A DNA stretch of 6,050 nt from CAVPGH01 sp046726955 (GTDB lineage Bacteria; Acidobacteriota; Vicinamibacteria; Fen-336): assembly GCA_046726955.1 (NCBI GenBank), contig JBKPBQ010000015.1:1-6050 (forward strand). Direction: 5' to 3'. Made by a program: the position numbers and the translations under genes. A model generated the notes under the pieces. The model ran no database searches. It was given only the letters and a program-made list of their open reading frames with translations, and had not been told where the DNA came from. Within the stretch, counting starts at the first letter, position 1, and the number at the start of each line of letters is the position of its first letter. This document shows positions 1 through 4,996 of this stretch, piece after piece.

Positions 1-83
1 ACGCGCGACAGCGTGTCCGCGCGTCCTCCGGTCGCCGCGGAGAGCAGGCCTGAAGCGGCGACGAGGAGCGCCGTCCTCTTCAT
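1..83 (-). CDS. Partial secreted protein, N-terminus only; possibly TolC-type outer-membrane efflux protein
   Basis: An ATG at 83-81 overlaps the TGA of the upstream repressor gene (ATGA), and the frame stays open for 27 codons to the window edge. The translation begins MKRTALLVAASGLLSAATGG and continues RADTLSR. This is a signal peptide: a basic start, a hydrophobic core at about residues 5-17, and a small-residue stretch ending near Ala22, so the product is exported. I see no good Shine-Dalgarno in front of the ATG, so translation is probably coupled to the repressor. The ADTLS-type sequence just after the signal peptide resembles the mature start of many TolC-family outer membrane factors, and TetR then TolC/MFP/RND is a common operon order. 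That identification is inference from 27 residues and context; a periplasmic adaptor or other exported protein is possible. Confidence 0.6.
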   Translation of the reverse strand, partial: MKRTALLVAASGLLSAATGGRADTLSR

Positions 84-670
84 CGAGCGGCCCAGCCGTC
101 GATGATCGCGTCGACCAGCCGGTCTGCCAGCTCGGGCGTGATCTCCGGCTTGCCCGTGATGAGGTACCCGCAGAGGGACTCCCCGAGCGCGCCCATGAAG
201 ACGAGCATCCGGAGGTCGGCCGGACCGGGGCGGAGCGCCCCCTCCTGGACCCCCTGCTCGACGACCGCGGAGATGAGACCGACGACGCTCGCGTAGAAGT
301 TCGAGAAATCGGTGACGGGCGCCGAGCTGGAAGGGTTGTGGACGAGCGCGAAGATGAAGCGGACGAGCTCCTGCCGCTCGCGGGCGAAGGCGTAGTAGTC
401 GCGGGCGATCGCCTTCAGCCGCTCGATGGGCGACGAGCCCGACGCCTCGACCTGGCGGACGAGGCGCTCCTTGTACTCCTGGAGTGATCCCTCGACCAGC
501 GCCCGATAGACGCCCTCCTTGCTCCCGTAGAAATGGTAGAGCGTGGGCTTCGTTATCTCGGCGGCTTCGCAGATCTCCCGGACAGACGTCGCGTCGTAAC
601 CTTTCGTAGAGAACAACTCCAGTGCTTTGTTCAAGATACGGTCCGGGCTTCGCGACTCGACAGAGTGCAT
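80..670 (-). CDS. TetR/AcrR family transcriptional repressor
   Basis: A 196-residue protein of normal TetR-family length. Residues about 10-56 form the DNA-binding domain: helix 1 (RILNKALELFSTKGYDATSV), then the helix-turn-helix REICEAAEITKPTLYHFYGS and the usual SKEGVYRAL that follows the recognition helix. The remaining 140 residues are the helical ligand-binding and dimerisation domain, whose sequence does not reveal the ligand. An in-frame GTG at 676 would add two residues, but I chose the ATG at 670. The strong promoter just upstream predicts transcription starting at 671 or 670, so the GTG would lie outside the mRNA. A palindrome over the promoter fits autorepression. The stop overlaps the start of an exported-protein gene, so the likely role is local repressor of an export operon, released by a small molecule. 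Family assignment is certain; target and ligand are inferred. Confidence 0.96.
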   Translation of the reverse strand: MHSVESRSPDRILNKALELFSTKGYDATSVREICEAAEITKPTLYHFYGSKEGVYRALVEGSLQEYKERLVRQVEASGSSPIERLKAIARDYYAFARERQELVRFIFALVHNPSSSAPVTDFSNFYASVVGLISAVVEQGVQEGALRPGPADLRMLVFMGALGESLCGYLITGKPEITPELADRLVDAIIDGWAAR

Positions 671-677
671 TTGCACT

Positions 678-707
678 ATTATACGTACCGGAAGGTATAG
701 AGGTCAA
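678..707 (-). promoter_or_regulatory. Sigma70-type promoter of the tetR-like gene
   Basis: On the minus strand there is a -35 TTGACC (702-707, five of six consensus bases), an 18-base spacer and a perfect -10 TATAAT (678-683). Transcription should start at A671 or A670, that is, directly at the ATG, giving a leaderless message. There is no room for a Shine-Dalgarno. The A+T-rich hexamers stand out against the surrounding high G+C sequence, which makes a chance match less likely. Confidence 0.75.
680..699. promoter_or_regulatory. Candidate TetR-family operator palindrome
   Basis: TATACGTACCGGAAGGTATA is a 20-base imperfect inverted repeat with 8 of 10 positions matching between half-sites. 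It overlaps the -10 box and most of the spacer of the repressor's own promoter, where a bound dimer would block RNA polymerase. Size and placement are typical of TetR-family operators. Binding by this particular repressor is inferred from proximity. Confidence 0.6.
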
Positions 708-752
708 ATTCGCCGCTCCACCAGCCCTGTGTTACGCTTCCCGCATCCCCGA

Positions 753-801
753 GGCCCGGGTCCACCCGGGCAACACTCAGCTGCCGGGACGGCCCGGGTC
801 C
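753..801. repeat. Two 11-base direct repeats GGCCCGGGTCC and a hairpin in the NYN gene leader
   Basis: The 11-mer GGCCCGGGTCC occurs at 753-763 and again at 791-801, a 38-base period. The first copy is half of a near-perfect palindrome at 754-771 (8-base arms GCCCGGGT / ACCCGGGC around CC). This lies in the 174-base gap between the divergent repressor and NYN genes, 50-98 bases before the NYN start. It could be a protein-binding site or leader structure. High local G+C makes coincidence possible. I see no convincing -35/-10 pair for the NYN gene. Confidence 0.4.
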
Positions 802-840
802 GCAAGGTACGGGGTCCTGGTCCGCGCGAGAGGCCCCCCT

Positions 841-846
841 AGGAGG
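841..846 (+). promoter_or_regulatory. Shine-Dalgarno that sets the TTG start of the NYN gene
   Basis: A perfect AGGAGG ends four bases before the TTG at 851. No ATG or GTG in this frame lies between it and the conserved first beta strand of the NYN domain, so this site decides the start. The strong SD may compensate for the weak initiation codon. Confidence 0.85.
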
Positions 847-850
847 AAGT

Positions 851-2119
851 TTGGCTAGTACATCACAGGACGAGCAGAGACTCGCCCTCTTCATCGACTT
901 CGAGAACATCGCCATCGGCGTCCGCGACGCCCACTACCGCAAGTTCGACGTGAACCTGGTGCTCGAGCGCCTCCTCGACAAGGGGAAGCTGCTCTCCAAG
1001 AAGGCCTATGCCGACTGGAGCCGCTACTCGGACTACAAGCGCAGCTTCCACGAGGCCGCTATCGAGCTCATCGAGGTCCCCCAGAAGTCCGTGGGCGGCA
1101 AGAACTCCGCGGACATCCGGCTCGTCGTGGACGCGATGGACATGTCGTTCCAGAAAGAGCACATCAACTGCTTCGTGGTCGCCTCCGGCGACTCCGATTT
1201 CTCGCCCCTCGTCAGCAAGCTCAAGGAGAACAACAAGTACGTGATCGGGCTGGGGGTGAAGAACTCCACCTCCGATCTCCTCATCGAGAACTGCGACGAG
1301 TTCATCTTCTACGAGGACCTCGTCCGCGTGCAGCAGCGTCCGCTCCCCGTGATCTCGGGCGCGCCCGAGAAGCTGCAGGAGTGCTTCTCGCTGCTCGTGG
1401 ACTCGGTCGTGGCCCTCCAGCGTGAGAACAAGGAGGTCCTGTGGGGCTCCATGGTCAAGGAGACCATGAAGCGCAAGAAGCCCTCGTTCAACGAGACGTA
1501 CTACGGCTTCCGCACGTTCTCGCACCTGCTGGAGGACGCGCAGCGCCGCGGCATCGTCGTCCTGAGGCGCGACCAGCGGTCGGGCAGCTACATCGTGGAG
1601 GACCTGGGTCCGGGGTCCACGGTCTCGATCAAGGCGGAGCACACAACCGCGCCGGTCGTGGCCATCCACGCGAACGCGTCGCCCGCCCCTGCGCCCGCGA
1701 GCACCGCCGTCGCGACGCCTTCTGTCGCGCCCGCCCCTGCCTCCGCACCCGCGGCCGAGGCGTCGGCCGAGATGGCGGCGGCCGAAGCCCAGAACGGAGG
1801 GCGTCCCCCGCGCCGCAGGCGAGGACGCGGACGCGGCCGGTCCCGCGGCGCTTCCGTCCTCGCCGCGGGCGCCTACATCGACCCGCAGGCGCCGACGGCA
1901 GGGGACGAGGACGAGGACGACGACGACGCGGCGGAGGAAGGATCGTCCGGCGAGGAACGCGAGACGCAGCCGGAGCCGGCACCCACAGAACCGCCTCCGC
2001 CGGCGGCGGCCCCCGCGGCCGAGCGGCCGTTCTCGATCTTCTCGTGGCTGCGCCGCGACGCGCCGGTGGAGCCGGCCGCTCCCACAGCGCCCGCGCCGGA
2101 GCGCAAGCCGAACGAGTAG
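851..2119 (+). CDS. NYN domain (PIN-like) ribonuclease with LOTUS/OST-HTH domain, LabA/limkain-b1 type
   Basis: A 422-residue protein starting at TTG. Residues about 11-160 are a NYN domain, the PIN-like fold of metal-dependent RNases: LALFIDFENI with Asp16 and Asn19, SADIRLVVDAMD with Asp88, Asp94 and Asp97, then VASGDSDFSPL with Asp114 and Asp116. The acidic residues expected to hold the metal are present, so it should be active. Residues about 172-252 fit a LOTUS/OST-HTH winged-helix domain (LQECFSLLVDSVV to GSYIVEDL), a family that binds RNA, reportedly G-rich. From about 265 the protein is low complexity: Ala/Pro, a basic RRRRGRGRGRSRG block (321-333), an acidic run (352-369), and Pro/Ala to the end, with a short hydrophobic island RPFSIFSWLRR at 392-402. 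The tail suggests extra RNA or protein binding. It is probably a cytoplasmic RNA-processing enzyme with unknown substrate. The stop lies three bases from that of the convergent GTPase gene. Confidence 0.93.
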   Translation: MASTSQDEQRLALFIDFENIAIGVRDAHYRKFDVNLVLERLLDKGKLLSKKAYADWSRYSDYKRSFHEAAIELIEVPQKSVGGKNSADIRLVVDAMDMSFQKEHINCFVVASGDSDFSPLVSKLKENNKYVIGLGVKNSTSDLLIENCDEFIFYEDLVRVQQRPLPVISGAPEKLQECFSLLVDSVVALQRENKEVLWGSMVKETMKRKKPSFNETYYGFRTFSHLLEDAQRRGIVVLRRDQRSGSYIVEDLGPGSTVSIKAEHTTAPVVAIHANASPAPAPASTAVATPSVAPAPASAPAAEASAEMAAAEAQNGGRPPRRRRGRGRGRSRGASVLAAGAYIDPQAPTAGDEDEDDDDAAEEGSSGEERETQPEPAPTEPPPPAAAPAAERPFSIFSWLRRDAPVEPAAPTAPAPERKPNE

Positions 2120-2122
2120 CGG

Positions 2123-4621
2123 CTAGGCCGAAGGAAGGCTCAGGACCAGCCAGTCCTCGACGCCCGGGACCGTCTGGGCGGTGAGCGAGCCGCCGTGCAG
2201 CTCGGCGATGCGCTGCGCGAGGTTGAGCGCCATGCCCGAAGCGACGGACGTCGGCTTTCCGCCCGTGGCCATGGCCCCGCCCGTCCCCACGCTGACGAGG
2301 ACGCGGCCGCCCGACGCTTCCGCTCGCACCTCGACGGGTGCCCCCGGACCGTCCATCGAGCTGCGAACGTGCTCGACGAGCGCGCGGAGCCCCACGCGCA
2401 GGAGCGCCGCGTCGCCGTTGACGGACACCGCGCCGGGATCGATCCTGACCTTGATCTCCGCCCCGCGCAGCTCGCCGAGCAGCTCCTCGACGAGCACGGA
2501 CTCTCGCTGGATCTCCCCGCGGCTGAAGGCGAGGAGCGACCGGCCCGATGAGAGCGCTCCCTGCAGCGAGGGGGCGAGCCGCGCGAACTCCTCGATGAAC
2601 CAGGAGGGCGCGTCCGGGCGCCCGCGCATGGCCCCGAGCCGGTCGCGCAGCTCGACGAGCGAGCTCACGACGTCCTCGAGGCCCCGCAGGGACGCGGTGC
2701 CGGCGAGCGCGAGCTCGAGCGCGCGCTCCGCTCCCCGGACCTTCTCGAGCGTGGCGGCGAGCTCGAGGCCGGCGGACAGCGCGCGGGAGATCTCTCCGAG
2801 GTGCGCGAGCGTCTCGGGGACCGGGCGCGCGGTGTCCGCGGTGTAGAAGAGGCAGGCCATCCCCTGCAGGCCGCCCGGGGTGCGGAAGGGAACGGCGAGG
2901 ACCACCTGGAAGACGAGGTCCTTCCGCTCGATGGCCTGGCCGAGCTCCGCGTTGTCGGCAGCGAAGAGCAGGCGCGGCTTCGTGTCCCGCGCCGCGTTCT
3001 CGAGCACGTAGCGCACGGCCCCGCGCGAGGGCAGGATGGGCTCGTCGCGGAGGTTCAGCAGGGCGGCGGCGCGCGGGGGACGGCCAGCCTGGGGCAGCCA
3101 GAAGGAGGCGTGCTCCACTCCCGCGATGACGGCCATCCGCGTGAGGACACCTTGCAGCGACGAGTCGAGGGACTTGCCGCCGAGGATGTCCTGGGCGGCC
3201 ACCAGGGTCTTCTGCAGGTCGTCGAGACGGCTTCGGGCGAGGTCGCGCTCCTCGCGCAGCTCCCCCACCTCCGTGCCGAGCTGTACCGAGGCCTCGGCGT
3301 AGGAATCGGCGAGGTTCTCGCCCGCCCGCGCGTCCGGTCCCGCGGAGGCGCCGCGCGTCTCTTCGGGCTGCGGCGAGACGCGGATGACGGCACGGATGGG
3401 GCCGGTGGCGGCGAGTGTGGCCTGCGTCTCGGGCAGGAGTGTCGGCTCGGGCGTCGGGGGAGGAGGGGCCGAGGCCACCGGGCGTGAGGTCGGGACGGCA
3501 GCGGCCGGAGGAGGAGGAGGGGGGGCGGGCGCCGAGGGTTGGCGGGACGGAGCCGAGTGCGTAGCCGCACCGAGGGGAGCGCCGGCGCTCGGGGGCGGCG
3601 CCGGGGGTGGCGGTGGCGGCGGTGCAGTCTGGACGGGCGGTGCCGCGACGGCACCGCCTGTGGGCCCGGCCGGCGGTGCCGGAGGGGGCGGGCTGGGCGG
3701 TGACGCGACCTCCGGGAAGTGGACGGGAGCGGCGGGCGGTGCGGCCGGAGGCGGAGCCGCCGCAGGTTGAGCCGCGGCGGCGGCCGCGACCGGGGCGACG
3801 GGCTTGACCGGTGCCGTGGGAGTCGCCGGCGTCACCGGTCCCGATGCGGAGACTGTCGCCGCCCGCCCCCCGCCGTCGGAGGGCGGGGGGACGAAGATCC
3901 GCGGGATCGCCGGGGGAGGCAGCGCCTGGGGCACGTGGTGCTGGCCCAGGACGAGAGAGTTGGTCCCAAACATCCCGACGAGGGCCTGCTCGGTCCATTT
4001 CTCGGCGGGCGTCCCTTCCTTGATGTCGAGGATCGCGTAGCGGCGAGCGAGGTCGACGACCGTGCGCATGAGGATCGCCCCGAACGTCTCGAGCACGCCC
4101 TCGCCGCGCACCGCCACCGCGGGGATCGCGTCCACCCGGCGCGCGTTGAGCGCGCGGTCCATGATCTCGGGCTCCATCACCTGCGGGAGGTCGCGCTTGT
4201 TGTACTGCAGGACGAGCGGCATCGTGGAGGGATCGAGGTGATGGCTCAGGAGGTTCTGCGTCATCTCCCGGTAGCTCTGGATGTTCTCCTCCCAGCGGTC
4301 CACCGCGGAGTTGGCCACGAAGACGAGCGAGTCGGCTCCCTTGAGCACCAGGCGGCGCGTCGCCGCATACATGGCCTGGCCGGGCACGGCCAGGATCTGC
4401 AGGCGGAGATCGAAGCCGCGGAAGCCCGGAGTCTTGAGGGGGAGGAGATCGAACAGGATCGTCCGGTCCTGCGCGGAGTTGATCGAGATCATCTCTCCGC
4501 GCCGCGTGCCCGACGCGTGCTGGTGGAGGATCTGGAGGTTGGTCGTCTTCCCGCCGACCGGCGGACCGTAATAGACGACCTTTATCTTGATCGTGCGGTC
4601 GCGGTGGTTCAGCTCGACCAT
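2123..4621 (-). CDS. MglA-type small GTPase fused to coiled coil, GAF-like domain and degenerate histidine-kinase module
   Basis: An 832-residue protein from the ATG at 4621. Residues 1-200 are an MglA-like Ras-superfamily GTPase: P-loop GPPVGGKT (19-26), switch I DRTILFD (52-58), VPGQ (79-82) and NKRD (141-144). These positions coincide with those I recall for Myxococcus xanthus MglA, which supports this start over a TTG at 4738 that would add 39 unrelated residues. MglA proteins set cell polarity. Residues about 230-420 are a Pro/Ala linker with proline runs. About 449-476 is a probable coiled coil (GTEVGELREERDLARSRLDD). About 486-625 resembles GAF (VEHASFWLP to QGMACLFYT). About 645-720 is HisKA-like but has no histidine. 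About 722-832 is HATPase-like (NGDAALLRVGLRALVEHV; GMALNLAQRIAELHGG), with the N-box Asn replaced and the D-box Asp replaced by Gly779. The C-terminal half is therefore probably a sensor or scaffold, not a kinase. No signal peptide or membrane span is seen. No MglB gene is in the window. Confidence 0.9.
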   Translation of the reverse strand: MVELNHRDRTIKIKVVYYGPPVGGKTTNLQILHQHASGTRRGEMISINSAQDRTILFDLLPLKTPGFRGFDLRLQILAVPGQAMYAATRRLVLKGADSLVFVANSAVDRWEENIQSYREMTQNLLSHHLDPSTMPLVLQYNKRDLPQVMEPEIMDRALNARRVDAIPAVAVRGEGVLETFGAILMRTVVDLARRYAILDIKEGTPAEKWTEQALVGMFGTNSLVLGQHHVPQALPPPAIPRIFVPPPSDGGGRAATVSASGPVTPATPTAPVKPVAPVAAAAAAQPAAAPPPAAPPAAPVHFPEVASPPSPPPPAPPAGPTGGAVAAPPVQTAPPPPPPPAPPPSAGAPLGAATHSAPSRQPSAPAPPPPPPAAAVPTSRPVASAPPPPTPEPTLLPETQATLAATGPIRAVIRVSPQPEETRGASAGPDARAGENLADSYAEASVQLGTEVGELREERDLARSRLDDLQKTLVAAQDILGGKSLDSSLQGVLTRMAVIAGVEHASFWLPQAGRPPRAAALLNLRDEPILPSRGAVRYVLENAARDTKPRLLFAADNAELGQAIERKDLVFQVVLAVPFRTPGGLQGMACLFYTADTARPVPETLAHLGEISRALSAGLELAATLEKVRGAERALELALAGTASLRGLEDVVSSLVELRDRLGAMRGRPDAPSWFIEEFARLAPSLQGALSSGRSLLAFSRGEIQRESVLVEELLGELRGAEIKVRIDPGAVSVNGDAALLRVGLRALVEHVRSSMDGPGAPVEVRAEASGGRVLVSVGTGGAMATGGKPTSVASGMALNLAQRIAELHGGSLTAQTVPGVEDWLVLSLPSA
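3636..3658 (-). other. Strong hairpin inside the Pro/Ala linker coding region
   Basis: GGCGGTGCCG-CGA-CGGCACCGCC is a perfect 10-base-pair stem with a 3-base loop, extendable by a wobble pair and a C-G pair. It lies in the part of the fusion gene that encodes the linker between GTPase and coiled coil (GGAVAAPPV). In the mRNA it would be very stable and could slow ribosomes between domains. It may equally be a by-product of Gly/Ala/Pro codons in a G+C-rich gene. Confidence 0.35.
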
Positions 4622-4648
4622 CTGTCGCCGTCGTCCGGGAACGGACGG

Positions 4649-4654
4649 AGTGTA
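4649..4654 (-). promoter_or_regulatory. Possible -10 element (TACACT) of the GTPase-fusion gene
   Basis: On the minus strand TACACT lies 28-33 bases before the ATG at 4621, in an otherwise G+C-rich stretch, and would give a leader of about 20 bases. The best upstream -35 candidate, TTGTGG (4675-4680), is 20 bases away, too far for a good sigma70 promoter. If real, it places the TTG at 4738 outside the transcript and supports the ATG start. Weak call. Confidence 0.25.
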
Positions 4655-4903
4655 ACCGCTAGGCTCGGCCGACGCCACAAGGTCGGGACGATCGCGGCCG
4701 ACATCGACGCAGACATCCGCGTAGGCAACGGGCGACAAGCGGATACGCAGCTCGGCAGCACTCGACCGAGGTAGCCGTTAGCGTGACGTGAGCGTAGCGG
4801 ATCGACGTGGCCTCACCGTGATGTCGACCCGGCGTCCTCTAGACTGCGCTCACGTTTCAGCGTCAGTCGGCGCGTCACCCCTTCACGCGCTCGACGCAGC
4901 TCG

Positions 4904-4926
4904 TTGGGCCGTTCCTGGCGGCCCAA
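4904..4926 (+). other. Leader hairpin 1 upstream of the amidase
   Basis: TTGGGCCG-TTCCTGG-CGGCCCAA is a perfect 8-base-pair stem with a 7-base loop. It is followed by AAAGGAG, not by a T-run, so an intrinsic terminator is unlikely on the plus strand. It sits about 70 bases before the amidase start and may be a structured leader element or a dyad operator. Confidence 0.45.
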
Positions 4927-4940
4927 AGGAGCGTTTGTCG

Positions 4941-4972
4941 GATCAACCAGGTTGGTCCCCGCCCTGGGGACC
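4941..4972 (+). other. Two overlapping, mutually exclusive leader hairpins upstream of the amidase
   Basis: GATCAACC-A-GGTTGGTC (4941-4957) is a palindrome with 7 of 8 matched positions. GGTCCCC-GCCCT-GGGGACC (4954-4972) is a perfect 7-base-pair hairpin, extended by GTT/AAC (4951-4953 with 4975-4977) across a two-base bulge. They share 4954-4957 and cannot both form. A third option pairs CCCCGC (4957-4962) with GCGGGG (4978-4983), covering the G-run that would serve as ribosome-binding site. This arrangement could regulate translation, but the evidence is pairing by eye only. Confidence 0.4.
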
Positions 4973-4996
4973 GCAACGCGGGGGGTTGTATTGAAG

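Larger units (their letters stand above)
4622..4996. other. Gene-free divergent region between the GTPase fusion and the amidase
   Basis: These 375 bases hold no convincing gene. They carry the possible -10 of the fusion gene near 4650, a 9-base inverted repeat ACGTGAGCG / CGCTCACGT (4786-4794 and 4847-4855), a weak plus-strand -10-like TAGACT (4840-4845) with no good -35, and a cluster of hairpins at 4904-4972 in front of the amidase. Open frames crossing it show no family character. I see no tRNA, terminator with a T-run, or insertion-sequence end. Confidence 0.6.

Noticed and set aside
671..676. GTG start at 676 for the TetR-type protein
   Set aside because: The promoter's -10 box ends at 678, so this codon would lie upstream of the predicted transcription start. 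The ATG six bases on is preferred.
863..1669. A 268-codon minus-strand frame antisense to the NYN gene
   Set aside because: It is a mirror of conserved NYN/LOTUS codons (Val/Leu/Asp/His-rich) with no family signature.
3506..3529. Purine/G-rich tract in the linker as a phase-variable slippage site or G-quadruplex switch
   Set aside because: The longest G-run is seven and the tract encodes a polyproline run in an intact frame; nothing indicates on/off switching. A slippage role cannot be supported from one sequence.
1629..3998. A 789-codon minus-strand open frame overlapping both the NYN and the GTPase-fusion genes
   Set aside because: Its translation is Arg/Ala/Pro/Gly-rich without any domain, and it lies out of frame with two genes that have clear families. 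It is a product of high G+C and scarce stop codons.
4622..4738. N-terminal extension of the GTPase fusion from a TTG at 4738
   Set aside because: The 39 extra residues have no counterpart in MglA, and the TTG has no Shine-Dalgarno. From the ATG at 4621 the motif positions match MglA residue for residue.
3719..4774. A 351-codon plus-strand frame antisense to the GTPase domain
   Set aside because: Its composition is Arg/Asp/His/Gly-rich shadow coding opposite a conserved GTPase; no motif or plausible start site.
4786..4855. 9-base inverted repeat ACGTGAGCG / CGCTCACGT as a mobile-element end or looped operator
   Set aside because: Arms are short, 52 bases apart and do not extend. No transposase or target-site duplication is present, so coincidence is reasonable.
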